Made by a program: the position numbers and the translations under genes | Shown: positions 33,062 through 41,920 of the stretch, piece after piece | How the letters are laid out: the number at the start of each line of letters is the position of its first letter | How positions within the stretch are numbered: position 1 is the stretch's first letter | The notes under the pieces: generated by a model | Databases searched by the model: none | The model's input: only the letters and a program-made list of their open reading frames with translations | What the model was told of the DNA's origin: nothing | Assembly (NCBI GenBank): GCA_002393575.1 | Contig: DGSN01000004.1 | Coordinates: 16,348 to 74,542 of the forward strand | DNA: 58,195 nucleotides | Direction of reading: 5' to 3' | Origin: Prevotellaceae bacterium UBA4361 | GTDB lineage: Bacteria > Bacteroidota > Bacteroidia > Bacteroidales > Bacteroidaceae

Positions 33062-34909
33062 TTATTCAACTGTGACTGACTTTGCCAAGTTACGTGGCTG
33101 GTCCACGTCCTTGCCTTTGCAGATGGCAATGTGGTAAGCTAAGAGTTGGAGAGGAATAGTGGCAAGAAGAGGTTCGAGACATTCAAGCGTTTGAGGCAGT
33201 TCGATGAATTCGTCGGCAAGGTTCTTCACCTTTTCGTCGCCTTCGGTCACAATGGCGATGACACGTCCTTTGCGAGCCTTGATTTCCTGAATGTTGCTCA
33301 TCAGTTTGTCGTAGAGAGGATTGTGAGTTGCTACTACAACCACAGGCATTTCCTCATCGATGAGGGCGATAGGTCCGTGCTTCATCTCTGCGGCAGGATA
33401 GCCCTCAGCGTGGATATAGCTGATTTCCTTCAGCTTGAGAGCACCTTCGAGTGCCACAGGATAGTTGTAGCCACGACCCAGATAGAGGAAGTTGTGAGCG
33501 TAAGTGAAGACACGCGAGATTTCACGAATGTGTTCGTTCAGCTCCAGCACTTTCTTCATCTTTTCTGGAATGGCGTTCAGCTCCTGAACAAGTTGCACGT
33601 AGTCGTCGTATGCAATTGTGCCACGAGCTTTGCCGATGGCTAATGCCAGCATGGTGAGCACGGTGACTTGTCCTGTGAATGCCTTTGTGGAAGCAACTCC
33701 GATTTCTGGTCCCACGTGAATGTATGAACCTGTGTTGGTGGCGCGAGGAATGGATGAACCAATCGCATTGCAGATGCCGTAGATGAACGAACCGCGTTCC
33801 TTTGCCAGCTCCACAGCTGCCAAAGTGTCAGCCGTTTCGCCCGACTGGGAAATGGCAATCACCACGTCGCGAGAATCAATGACAGGATTGCTGTAGCGGA
33901 ACTCTGAAGCGTATTCCACTTCAACAGGAATCTGGCAGATGCTCTCAATCAGTTGCTTGCCGATGAGCGATGCGTGCCAGCTTGTTCCGCAGGCTACAAT
34001 GATGAAGCGGCGAGCGTTGATGATTTCCTTGCGATGGTCGATGACAGCAGAAAGAACCACGTTGTTGGCTTCCACGTTCACACGTCCACGCATACAGTCT
34101 GCCAAACACTTTGGCTGCTCGAAGATTTCCTTCAGCATGAAGTGAGGAAAACCACCCTTTTCTATTTGGTCGAGGTTGAGGTCGATTTCCTTCACCTCGT
34201 GGTCCATCTTCTCGTTGTTGATATTCACAAATTCCACGTCCGTCCTGTTGCGGTTGATGACGGCAATGTCCTTGTCTTCCAGATAAACCACCTTGTTCGT
34301 GTATTCGATGATAGGCGAAGCGTCTGAGCCCAAGAAGAATTCCTGTTCACCAATACCCACAACGAGTGGGCTACTCTTCCTTGCTGCGATGATTTCATCA
34401 GGGTTGTTCTTGTCGAGCAGAGCAATGGCGTATGCGCCAATCACCTGATGAAGAGCCATGCGGACAGCAGTGAGCAAGTCGGTGTTGCGCTTCAAACGGA
34501 TGTACTCAATGAGTTGTACCAGCACTTCTGTGTCGGTGTTGCTCTTGAATTCAACGCCTTTCGCAATGAGGCCTTCCTTCAGCGAAGCGTAATTCTCAAT
34601 GATTCCGTTATGGATGATAGCCAGGTTTCCAGAGTTGGAGATGTGGGGGTGCGCATTGGTTGTGTTAGGCTCTCCATGCGTTGCCCAGCGAGTGTGAGCA
34701 ATGCCAACACTGCCGCTGATGTCTTTGTCTTCCACGTAAGTCTCAAGGTCTGCCACCTTTCCCTTTGTCTTGTAAACTTGCAGGTCTCCATTATCAGTGA
34801 TGAGCGCAACACCTGCACTGTCATATCCTCTGTACTCCAATCGTTTGAGACCCTTAATCAAAACTGGATAAGCATTCCGCTTTCCAAGATATCCAACAAT
34901 ACCGCACAT
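33062..34909 (-). CDS. glmS: Glutamine-fructose-6-phosphate aminotransferase (isomerizing)
   Basis: A 615-residue cytoplasmic enzyme making glucosamine-6-phosphate for peptidoglycan and LPS. The ATG at 34909 is required because Cys2 of MCGIVGYLG is the glutaminase nucleophile; the 34-codon upstream extension is translated repeat sequence. The N-terminal Ntn domain (about 1-225) has HTRWATHGEPN. Two SIS domains follow (about 290-610) with IIVACGTSWHA, ISQSGETADT and the C-terminal DQPRNLAKSVTVE. No glmS ribozyme-like sequence was recognised in the leader, which is made of heptamer repeats. It may be co-transcribed with the two envelope genes after it. Confidence 0.97.
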   Translation of the reverse strand: MCGIVGYLGKRNAYPVLIKGLKRLEYRGYDSAGVALITDNGDLQVYKTKGKVADLETYVEDKDISGSVGIAHTRWATHGEPNTTNAHPHISNSGNLAIIHNGIIENYASLKEGLIAKGVEFKSNTDTEVLVQLIEYIRLKRNTDLLTAVRMALHQVIGAYAIALLDKNNPDEIIAARKSSPLVVGIGEQEFFLGSDASPIIEYTNKVVYLEDKDIAVINRNRTDVEFVNINNEKMDHEVKEIDLNLDQIEKGGFPHFMLKEIFEQPKCLADCMRGRVNVEANNVVLSAVIDHRKEIINARRFIIVACGTSWHASLIGKQLIESICQIPVEVEYASEFRYSNPVIDSRDVVIAISQSGETADTLAAVELAKERGSFIYGICNAIGSSIPRATNTGSYIHVGPEIGVASTKAFTGQVTVLTMLALAIGKARGTIAYDDYVQLVQELNAIPEKMKKVLELNEHIREISRVFTYAHNFLYLGRGYNYPVALEGALKLKEISYIHAEGYPAAEMKHGPIALIDEEMPVVVVATHNPLYDKLMSNIQEIKARKGRVIAIVTEGDEKVKNLADEFIELPQTLECLEPLLATIPLQLLAYHIAICKGKDVDQPRNLAKSVTVE

Positions 34910-35220
34910 GTTTTTTGCTGTTTTTTTGAGTTTGTGAATAAAATGTTTAGTGTTTAGCGTGAAGTGTTTAGCGTGAAGCGATTTTGCCGGATGGCATTTT
35001 TCATTTTTCACTTTTCACTTTTCGTTTTTCTCTTTTCCCTCTTAAAGCCTTAGTCTTTCGACCTAATTAGAAAAGAATATCAATCATGACATTTGTAACA
35101 CTCGTCTTTATTGTCACTTCAGTAATAAAGATGAAAAGTGAAAAGTTCTATGCTCATTGGCATTTTCACTTTTCACTTTTCACTTCTTTTACCTTTATGT
35201 TAAGATGTCATCATCAGAGT
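34910..35220 (-). repeat. Heptamer leader upstream of glmS
   Basis: Read on the minus strand: GAAAAGT/GAAAAAT heptamers, then CCATCCGGCAAAATCGC, then TTCACGC and TAAACAC heptamers, then TTTTTTTGAG strings, ending at the glmS start. The order and orientation equal the insert inside rarA (43794-43855). Upstream (about 35125-35190), GAAAAGT heptamers and their complement flank a short loop and can form a hairpin. No gene is seen. Confidence 0.7.
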
Positions 35221-36408
35221 TTACTTTAGAATATCGAGTTGTTTGAAACTATCGACAAGAGCAGAGACACAGGTGTCAACCTGTTCCTTAGTGTGTGTAG
35301 CCATGAGTGCAACCCTGACGAGTGTGTCTTGTGGAGCACATGCAGGCGGAATCACAGGGTTGATGAATACACCCCTGTCGAAAGCCAGGCGAGTCACCGC
35401 AAAAGTCTTCTCAACATCGCGAACATAGAGAGGAATGATAGGACTTTCCGTGTCACCAATCTCGAAGCCAGCATCCTTGAACTGTTGCAGTGCGTACTTC
35501 GTAATCTTCCAGAGGTTTTCCTGACGTTCAGGCTCGCTCTGGATGATGTGGAGAGCCTCCAGAGCCGCAGCCGTGGCAGCAGGCGTGTTGGAAGCAGAGA
35601 AAATGTAAGTACGCGAATTGTGACGCAGCCAGTTGATTGTGTCTTTGTCCGAAGCGATGAAACCACCGATAGAAGCCAACGACTTGGAGAATGTACCCAT
35701 GATGAGGTCCACATCATCCGTCACGCCAAAGTGGTCGCAAGTTCCTCGTCCGTTTCTGCCGAAAACACCCAAGCCGTGAGCCTCGTCAACCATGATGGAA
35801 GCGTTGTACTTCTTCTTCAGTTCCACGATTTCAGGCAGTTTGGCAAGGTCACCTTCCATCGAGAAGAGACCATCCGTGATAATCAGTTTGATGGCATCAG
35901 GGCGACAGCGTTTCAGTTCACGTTCCAGGTCGTCCATGTCGTTGTGCTTGTAATGGAAGAACGTGGAAACCGACAGGCGGCGACCATCAACGATAGAAGC
36001 GTGGTCGCGGTCGTCACCGAGAATGTAGTCATTGCGTCCTGTGAGGCATGGCACTACACCCGAGTTGACTGTGAAGCCCGTAGAATAGACGAGCGCATCG
36101 TCCTTACCGACAAACTCGGCGAGCTCATGCTCCAGCTGGATGTGGATGTCGAGAGTTCCGTTCAGAAAACGCGAACCAGCGCATCCCGTTCCATATTTTT
36201 TAGTTGCATTTACAGCTGCCTCCACTATGCGCTTGTCGAAAGTGAGTCCCATATACGAGTTAGAACCGAACATGAGCACCTTTTTGCCGCTCATTGTTAC
36301 CTCCGTATCCTGATGGCTGTCAATCTCTCGGAAATAAGGATAGATGCCAGCCTCCATGTATTTCTGCGGCTCTCTATACTTGCTTAATTTTTCTTGTAAT
36401 AAACCCAT
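35221..36408 (-). CDS. spt: Serine palmitoyltransferase
   Basis: A 395-residue PLP enzyme of the alpha-oxoamine synthase family. It condenses serine with an acyl-CoA to give the 3-keto-sphinganine precursor of Bacteroidetes sphingolipids. Visible features: FGSNSYMGLTFDKRIVEAA, GTGCAGSRFLNGTLDIH, PLP-contact VDEAHGLGVFGRNG (Asp, His) and the lysine in IMGTFSKSLASIGGF. The N-terminal LLQEKLSKYREPQKYMEAGI and overall length match the Bacteroides enzyme much better than KBL or BioF. A -7 box TAACTTTG is at 36549-36542, giving a leader of about 130 nt with complementary GGCC/ATTCCC strings. No other sphingolipid gene is adjacent. Confidence 0.87.
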   Translation of the reverse strand: MGLLQEKLSKYREPQKYMEAGIYPYFREIDSHQDTEVTMSGKKVLMFGSNSYMGLTFDKRIVEAAVNATKKYGTGCAGSRFLNGTLDIHIQLEHELAEFVGKDDALVYSTGFTVNSGVVPCLTGRNDYILGDDRDHASIVDGRRLSVSTFFHYKHNDMDDLERELKRCRPDAIKLIITDGLFSMEGDLAKLPEIVELKKKYNASIMVDEAHGLGVFGRNGRGTCDHFGVTDDVDLIMGTFSKSLASIGGFIASDKDTINWLRHNSRTYIFSASNTPAATAAALEALHIIQSEPERQENLWKITKYALQQFKDAGFEIGDTESPIIPLYVRDVEKTFAVTRLAFDRGVFINPVIPPACAPQDTLVRVALMATHTKEQVDTCVSALVDSFKQLDILK

Positions 36409-36608
36409 AATCCGTATGCTTGTCGGCCTGCCATTCCCTTCTCTTTTTTACACGAAAAAGACGATGCACGGGAATACATTGCAAGGCCAATTATATTTGT
36501 TTTAGAGACTTCCAACATTTGGCTTCAAACCAAACAGGCTGCAAAGTTAATTAAAAAATGCTGAATGACACTTCTTTTTTGTTAAAAAAAATGATTTTAG
36601 CACAAAAA

Positions 36609-36646
36609 AATGCCAAGCACCTTATTTATATAAGTAGCTTGGCATT
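36609..36646 (-). terminator. Terminator of the GH35 gene
   Basis: On the minus strand, AATGCCAAGC pairs with GCTTGGCATT (36646-36637 with 36618-36609) and runs into TTTTTTT. A second perfect 10-bp stem, GGGCGTTGGT/ACCAACGCCC (36652-36661 with 36682-36691), lies just before it. Confidence 0.85.
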
Positions 36647-36704
36647 GGCAAGGGCGTTGGTCTGTCTGTTGGAGTTACGGCACCAACGCCCATGCCGAGG
36701 GGTC

Positions 36705-39053
36705 TTATTTCACGTAGATTCTGTAGTTCTTCACGCTGCCAGGAGCACCTTGCTCAGCGCGTGGCAGGTACTCGATGCCGCTCACCGTCTGCTCCGAACC
36801 GAGGTCGATGACGAGGAGGTGTGGGAAGCTTGTACCCTTCGACGTTTGCCAGTAGGTTGATTCCTGCAAGTCATAGACCTTGTCGCCCGTGTGGTTGCCG
36901 TTTTCGTTTTCGCTGTCGGCATACTTCGTTGTCCAAGGTTCGCGACTGAGACGCTTGCCTTGCGCATCGAGCGCATAGATTTCAGCGATGGCACTCACTT
37001 CCTTGCCGTCCTGGGCGGAGAGACATTCAATGCAGAGCAATCTTCCTTTTGCCTGCTTAGCAAAGTTCACTTTTTGCCAACCGTTACCAGCTGCAAATGC
37101 ATCTGTAGCAGCAGGCGTGTCGGAGTTGAGGTCTGGCTTATCGCCAATGTTGTTGTGCTTGTTGCTCTTCTCCAGCTGGAGCTTGTCGAGTTCAGGCTTG
37201 TCCTGTCCCCAAACCACAGTCTCTTTCGGACCAACCACATCGAGGACAATCACCTCATTCTTACCCTTTTTCAACCAGCATCCAGGCACATAGAGTGTTT
37301 GCTGAGGGCCAATGCTCCAGATGCGACCCATCGCATGACCGTTCACATACACCTGTCCCTTGCCCCAAGTTTCGAAGTTCAGGAACGTGTCGCCCACTTT
37401 CGAGAGGTTGAAGTAGCCGCGATAATAGCCACGCTTGCCCATGTGGTTGCCAAGAGGTTTTCCTAAGGAATTAGGGTAGGCATCAGAGTCGAAAGAACGG
37501 GAAGCTCTGTTGTAGTCGTCAGAGATAGGAGTCATCGTCCAACGCTTGAGCGTCCATGCCACCTCGTTACCGTCTATCTCAGTATTAATGACTACATCGC
37601 CCACTATTCCCTTGAAGTCTTTAATGGCACGTCCGAAGTTGATGCGTCCCATAGCTTCTACGAGGATGCTCATCTTCTGTCCCTTCTTGATGGCAGGCAG
37701 CGTCAAACTCTTCTCGTTCTTCACGCGGTCTATCTTGCCTATATAAACATCGTCAATGAACACCTGTGCGTAGTCGTGAGCATCCATCGTCAGCACGCTC
37801 TGAACAGGAACTTCTGGGAGTTTTGTCACGTAATACGTCATGCCCCAGCCCAAATCCATTTCTTCGAAAGTCATTGGATTGACCGCAGGGATAAGATGCT
37901 GATTTCCATGAAATGGAGCAAACTCCTTCAGCTCAAACTTTGGCACCGTGATAATCGGCATTGGAGCCTTTGGCACAGCAGGCATCTTCTTGCCGTCGTT
38001 GTACTTCGCCATCATTTCGCGAAGCTGGTAGAACTTAGGAGTGGCAAGACCATATTCGTTGATAGGCGCATCGTAGTCGTAGCTGGTCACGTCGGGAGCA
38101 AAGCCTGGGCTGTTCGCACCTGCCCAGTGACCAAAAGAGGTTCCTCCGTGAGTCATGTAGAGCGAGAAGCTGATGCCCTTTGAGAGCATTTCGTCCATGC
38201 CGTTCACCATGTCCTTCGCATCGCGGGTTTCGTGGCGAGCACCCCATTTGTCGAACCAACCGCTCCAGAACTCAGAGCACATCTTTGGTGCATCAGGACG
38301 GAGTTGTCCAAGGCGACGGAACTGCTGGTCGATGTTGGCACCCGTGCCGAAGTTCATCGTCCACACCAAGTCGTCCAGTCCGTTCTTCTCGAAGTTCGAA
38401 CTCCAGTCGCACTGGAAAAGAGCCAAGTCCTTGCCATAGATGCCACGCAGACAATCCCTGATGGCACTCACGTAAGGCTTGTCCTCGCCATAGCTACCAT
38501 ATTCGTTCTCCACCTGTACCATGATGATAGGTCCGCCCTTCTGAATCGTGAGGCCAGCGAGTTGTTCGCCCACCTTCTCCTCAAAGATTATCACACGTTC
38601 CATGAAGTATGGGTCCTGCTCACGTAAGCGGATGTCCTTCTTCTTCAGGAGCCACCAAGGCAGACCGCCCATTTCCCATTCCGCACAAACGTATGGACCA
38701 GGACGCACAATCACGTACATGCCGTTCTTCTGAGCCAGTTTGCAGAATGCAGCCACGTCGTTGTTGTCCGTGAAGTTGAACTGACCTTCCTGCTGCTCGT
38801 GGATGTTCCAGAAAATGTAGATGCAAATGGTGTTCATGCCCAGAGCCTTCGCCATCTTGATGCGATGGTCCCAGTAGGCACGAGGAATGCGAGGGTAGTG
38901 CATTTCTGCTGCCTTCACGATGAACGGTTTTCCATTCAGCATGAACGAGCCTTTGCCAGCCTCAAACGTGCCCTTCTTCTGTGCCTGCATTGGCAAACAG
39001 GAAAGGGAACATAGTAGTAATAATGAGATGCTTTTAAGTAGTTTGGATTTCAT
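36705..39053 (-). CDS. Secreted GH35 beta-galactosidase
   Basis: A 782-residue exported enzyme: signal peptide (about 1-24, PMQAQ), GH35 barrel (about 30-350), jelly-roll domains (about 400-610) and a C-terminal F5/8-type (discoidin) module (about 640-782). The acid/base Glu is in IIMVQVENEYGSYG (about 183) and the nucleophile Glu in PKMCSEFWSGWFDKWG (about 262). It would release terminal beta-galactose, for example from pectic galactan or plant and host glycans. The family is a good match; linkage preference cannot be read. It follows rpiB by 99 bp and has its own terminator at 36609. Confidence 0.93.
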   Translation of the reverse strand: MKSKLLKSISLLLLCSLSCLPMQAQKKGTFEAGKGSFMLNGKPFIVKAAEMHYPRIPRAYWDHRIKMAKALGMNTICIYIFWNIHEQQEGQFNFTDNNDVAAFCKLAQKNGMYVIVRPGPYVCAEWEMGGLPWWLLKKKDIRLREQDPYFMERVIIFEEKVGEQLAGLTIQKGGPIIMVQVENEYGSYGEDKPYVSAIRDCLRGIYGKDLALFQCDWSSNFEKNGLDDLVWTMNFGTGANIDQQFRRLGQLRPDAPKMCSEFWSGWFDKWGARHETRDAKDMVNGMDEMLSKGISFSLYMTHGGTSFGHWAGANSPGFAPDVTSYDYDAPINEYGLATPKFYQLREMMAKYNDGKKMPAVPKAPMPIITVPKFELKEFAPFHGNQHLIPAVNPMTFEEMDLGWGMTYYVTKLPEVPVQSVLTMDAHDYAQVFIDDVYIGKIDRVKNEKSLTLPAIKKGQKMSILVEAMGRINFGRAIKDFKGIVGDVVINTEIDGNEVAWTLKRWTMTPISDDYNRASRSFDSDAYPNSLGKPLGNHMGKRGYYRGYFNLSKVGDTFLNFETWGKGQVYVNGHAMGRIWSIGPQQTLYVPGCWLKKGKNEVIVLDVVGPKETVVWGQDKPELDKLQLEKSNKHNNIGDKPDLNSDTPAATDAFAAGNGWQKVNFAKQAKGRLLCIECLSAQDGKEVSAIAEIYALDAQGKRLSREPWTTKYADSENENGNHTGDKVYDLQESTYWQTSKGTSFPHLLVIDLGSEQTVSGIEYLPRAEQGAPGSVKNYRIYVK

Positions 39054-39114
39054 AAATGATAGTTAGTTCTATATTTCTTTCCAACAAAGTTTTTAATCGT
39101 AAATAGTAACCACT

Positions 39115-39133
39115 CCCTCCCTCACAGGGAGGG
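39115..39133. repeat. GC-rich hairpin between rpiB and GH35
   Basis: CCCTCCC (39115-39121) and GGGAGGG (39127-39133) flank a TCACA loop. The flanks (CTCCCTCC, TTGGGGAGGG) resemble the longer repeat at 57850-57945. No U-tract is seen. Confidence 0.6.
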
Positions 39134-39152
39134 TTGGGGAGGGTCTGTTTCT

Positions 39153-39596
39153 TTATTTCTTCACAGGAATGGCTTCGATTCTCTGCTGGTGTCTTCCACC
39201 TTCAAACTCCGTTGTGAGGAATTCGTCCATGATTTTGCGAGCCATGTCGTTGTCGATGAATCGGCCTGGCATCACGAGTACGTTCGCATCGTTATGCTGA
39301 CGGATGAGGTGAGCGATTTCAGGAATCCAGCACAATCCTGCGCGTATGCTCTGGTGCTTGTTGAGCGTCATGGAGATTCCTTCGCCCGAACCGCACATGG
39401 CAATGCCTGGATACACCTCTCCCTTCTCGATGCCCTCAGCCAGTGCATGGCCGTAGGTGGCATAGTTGCAGGATTCAGGCGTGTAAGTGCCATAGTCCTT
39501 GTAAGGGATGCCCTTTTCTTCCAAATACTGTTTTACGAATTGTTTCAGTGGGAATGCAGCGTGGTCGCTGGCAATTCCAATGGTTTTGATTTCCAT
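39153..39596 (-). CDS. rpiB: Ribose-5-phosphate isomerase B
   Basis: A 147-residue cytoplasmic enzyme of the RpiB/LacAB family, interconverting ribose-5-phosphate and ribulose-5-phosphate in the pentose phosphate pathway. Signatures: IGIASDHAAFPLKQ at the N-terminus, YATYGHALAEGI, the active-site cysteine in IAMCGSGEGISMTLNKH (about 73) and ANVLVMPGRFI. Full length for the family. The promoter is at 39642-39672. Pentoses released by xylan or arabinan breakdown could feed this step, but it is also a general housekeeping enzyme. Confidence 0.95.
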   Translation of the reverse strand: MEIKTIGIASDHAAFPLKQFVKQYLEEKGIPYKDYGTYTPESCNYATYGHALAEGIEKGEVYPGIAMCGSGEGISMTLNKHQSIRAGLCWIPEIAHLIRQHNDANVLVMPGRFIDNDMARKIMDEFLTTEFEGGRHQQRIEAIPVKK

Positions 39597-39641
39597 ATCT
39601 TTAGCTTTTAGTTGAAGTTAGTTGACAAGTTTTTTGATTTA

Positions 39642-39672
39642 CAAAGATACAGCGATTTCATCAAAACACAAA
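39642..39672 (-). promoter_or_regulatory. Promoter of rpiB
   Basis: On the minus strand, TTTG (39672-39669), 19 bp, TATCTTTG (39649-39642). Confidence 0.72.
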
Positions 39673-39768
39673 AAAATAAACGAAAAACTTGGTAAGTTAA
39701 AAATTAAAAAGTGACTATCCAGAAAGTCTTGAAATTAATTTTTAACTTACCAAGCTTTTCGCGTTACC

Positions 39769-41451
39769 TTAATTGGTAGCAGCTGGGCTGGCGGTATATG
39801 TTACCGTAGCGGTAGCAATTTTACCTTTGTAAGATGCTTTGATTGTCACTCTTGTGTTTTTGTTCTCCACAAGAAGTGCTCTGAATTTCACTCTGTCAGA
39901 GAAGGTTATGTCGCCCTTGTTTTCATTTCCAACGTAATGGGTATAAGTCGTAAATGCAGAACTGGTGACTGTTTCATAACTCTGAGCCCTGTTAGCCCTC
40001 AGCTCCAATGTGGTGACTAAATTCTCGCCATCGTAAACCTTGATTTGGCAACGCTGACCTTCAATTGTACTTCCGTCCACTACAGAAACTGTTGCTTCGC
40101 CGTTCTGAATCTCACCAACACTAATGTATGAACTATATCCATCATATTTGATGACAGGATTACTGATGTTCTCCAAATGAAGAGTGGTGGTAGCTGGCTC
40201 TAAATTATAGTAAGCCGTCACGGTGCCCTTGGTGAGTGTTATGTAGGTTCCACTTGTCGTAACGCTTGGATCAACGCTTGCGTTACTCCACGAAATATGA
40301 TCTAACTCATTCCCGCGTGTTCTTCTGAGAATGCTCGAATCTAACCACGCACGGGCTTGAGCTTTCACGGCACATAGCTTAATGTCTTCCTGCAATACGC
40401 TCTGTTCTTCCAAGGCTTGATAGTTGTCTGTGTCAGTAGGAGTGAAGCTTGCTATGATGCTACCAGCAGTAATTGCATCTTCAGTTGTTGTGGAGATTAA
40501 GTTGTTGATAGTAATCGTGTAGGTCGTTTCATCTGTTGTTTCCGAACTGCAAGTCGCAGACCAAGTGGTGCCATCAGGCGAAGTAATCGTGAGTTGACCA
40601 GCTACGTCGGACGTAACAGTGATAGTTGTGCTTTCACCAACCTCTATCGTTGCTGATGTAGGTGCGCTTATTGAAAGAGTCGGAGTCGCCTTGGCAATGT
40701 TTACAGTAATTGGTTCACCCACTTCGCTGTCAGCATATCCGCTGTCGCCTTTAGCCTTATACCAAACGTAATAGGTTGTTGCCATCGTACCTTGTGGCAC
40801 AGATTCCGACCAGTCGCTGCTTGGCTGTGTGTCAGTGGTGCTCACTGCGTATAGCATCGTTCCATTGGCAGCCTTACCAGCCTCAATCAGATTTTGTGGA
40901 TTTCCTGTATAGCTTAAGTCGGAGATGCTTTTAGGTGTCTCTATGATTGTTGCAAATTCTAAAGCATTTAAACTAATGACACCAGCTTGCACGCTTGTTT
41001 CTTCGGATGCCGTGTAGTTGTCTGAATCATCAGGAGTGGCTATCACTTTGATTGTCTCGGCAGGAATAGTTCCAGAAGTGGAAACACTCGCATCATTCGT
41101 GATGGTGATGGTATGTGCAGTTCCATCCTCGGAGCTAACAGATGCGCTCCATCCTTCTCCGCTGTTTTCTGTCAAACTGATTGTGGAAGGTACGTTGGTC
41201 GTGAAGGTGATAATGGCAGTGCCGCCATCAAGAATTTCTGTAGGGCAATCGCTTATCTCGGTGATTTCTATAGCAGATTTTGTAGGTTTTCCATTCAAAA
41301 TGTAACTGACAAGTGCAACCACATCGGAAATGTCTATGTTTCCATCCTCATTCATATCCCCTTTCTGAATGATTGGGTTCTCACTTTGTGCAAAAAGACT
41401 TGCACCACTCAATAACAATGCTGATAACAGCATGAAAAATCTTTTCTTCAT
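39769..41451 (-). CDS. Secreted protein with one dockerin-like repeat and Ig-like domains
   Basis: A 560-residue exported protein with signal peptide (about 1-21, ASLFAQ). Directly after it is one dockerin-type calcium-loop segment, GDMNEDGNIDISDVVALVSY (about 32-51), i.e. D-x-N-x-D-G-x-(I)-D-x-x-D followed by a helix; a true dockerin has two. Serine/threonine-rich beta modules follow (about 60-150, 150-255, 255-350) with repeating SISLTENSGEGWSASV and TLSISAPTSATIEVGES patterns like bacterial Ig folds, then a beta-rich C-terminal part. No enzyme domain is seen. It could be an adhesin or a carbohydrate-associated surface protein. Dockerin-like segments of this type are common at the ends of Prevotella secreted proteins, usually C-terminal, so the N-terminal place is unusual. 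Confidence 0.65.
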   Translation of the reverse strand: MKKRFFMLLSALLLSGASLFAQSENPIIQKGDMNEDGNIDISDVVALVSYILNGKPTKSAIEITEISDCPTEILDGGTAIITFTTNVPSTISLTENSGEGWSASVSSEDGTAHTITITNDASVSTSGTIPAETIKVIATPDDSDNYTASEETSVQAGVISLNALEFATIIETPKSISDLSYTGNPQNLIEAGKAANGTMLYAVSTTDTQPSSDWSESVPQGTMATTYYVWYKAKGDSGYADSEVGEPITVNIAKATPTLSISAPTSATIEVGESTTITVTSDVAGQLTITSPDGTTWSATCSSETTDETTYTITINNLISTTTEDAITAGSIIASFTPTDTDNYQALEEQSVLQEDIKLCAVKAQARAWLDSSILRRTRGNELDHISWSNASVDPSVTTSGTYITLTKGTVTAYYNLEPATTTLHLENISNPVIKYDGYSSYISVGEIQNGEATVSVVDGSTIEGQRCQIKVYDGENLVTTLELRANRAQSYETVTSSAFTTYTHYVGNENKGDITFSDRVKFRALLVENKNTRVTIKASYKGKIATATVTYTASPAATN

Positions 41452-41531
41452 TTTTAAGTTTAAAAGTATTTAAGTATTTAAGTTAGATGATTCCATTTTC
41501 TTTTTTCAGCCAACAAATAATTGTTTTTTTT

Positions 41532-41630
41532 GTCAACAAATTATCACAAATTATCTCAAAAAAAAACACACAATCTAAATTTGTGCATTATTTGTGTGAA
41601 CCTTTAGCTCGGCGTAGCCAATTTGTTGAC
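41532..41630. repeat. GTCAACAAATT inverted repeat
   Basis: GTCAACAAATT (41532-41542) and its exact complement AATTTGTTGAC (41620-41630) enclose TCACAAATTA / ATTTGTG strings that can extend pairing, and a GGCGTAGCC palindrome-like string. Related to the region at 25.0-25.25 kb. It lies in the divergent gap between the dockerin-like gene and the aminotransferase gene. Confidence 0.6.
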
Positions 41631-41737
41631 AGAAAAAAATTGTTGACCAACAACTACAAGCGAAAACGACTGCAAAGTTAAGCAAAATGTTTGAATTACA
41701 AATCATCAGACTGACAAAATGCTTTGTTTCTGACGGC

Positions 41738-41813
41738 GAGCGTTCGTTTGCGAAGCGACGAAGGTTCGTGCGGAGGACAATGAGCGTTCGTCGGACATGA
41801 AATGAACGTTCGT
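41738..41813. repeat. Phased 4 x 22-bp palindromic array, copy 3
   Basis: Units at 41742, 41764, 41786 and 41808 all read GTTCGT, exactly 22 bp apart, with GAGC, GAAG, GAGC and GAAC before them. This is the most regular copy. It lies 50 bp upstream of the -33 box of the aminotransferase promoter and is followed by AAAAAGTGGGGACGAAAGCG, much like copy 1. Confidence 0.88.
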
Positions 41814-41862
41814 TGAAAAAGTGGGGACGAAAGCGGGAATTTGGAGAAAATGACGGAAAAAA

Positions 41863-41893
41863 TTGCAAATTCGTTTCTTTTGCCCTATTTTTG
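41863..41893 (+). promoter_or_regulatory. Promoter of the DegT-family aminotransferase gene
   Basis: TTG (41863-41865), 20 bp, TATTTTTG (41886-41893), an exact -7 match. Transcription would begin near 41900, so an ATG at 41903 would be leaderless and the ATG at 41921 would have a leader of about 20 nt. Confidence 0.78.
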
Positions 41894-41920
41894 CAGATAT
41901 AAATGATAAAAGGCAGGAAA

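Noticed and set aside
34910..35011. N-terminal extension of glmS
   Set aside because: GlmS needs Cys2 as its free N-terminus after Met removal; the extension is translated heptamer repeats.
33062..35220. A glmS ribozyme in the glmS leader
   Set aside because: The leader consists of heptamer modules; no sequence resembling the ribozyme core was recognised, and the ribozyme is known mainly from Firmicutes.
28783..41451. A polysaccharide utilisation locus with SusC/SusD
   Set aside because: No TonB-dependent SusC-like or SusD-like protein is encoded anywhere in the window.
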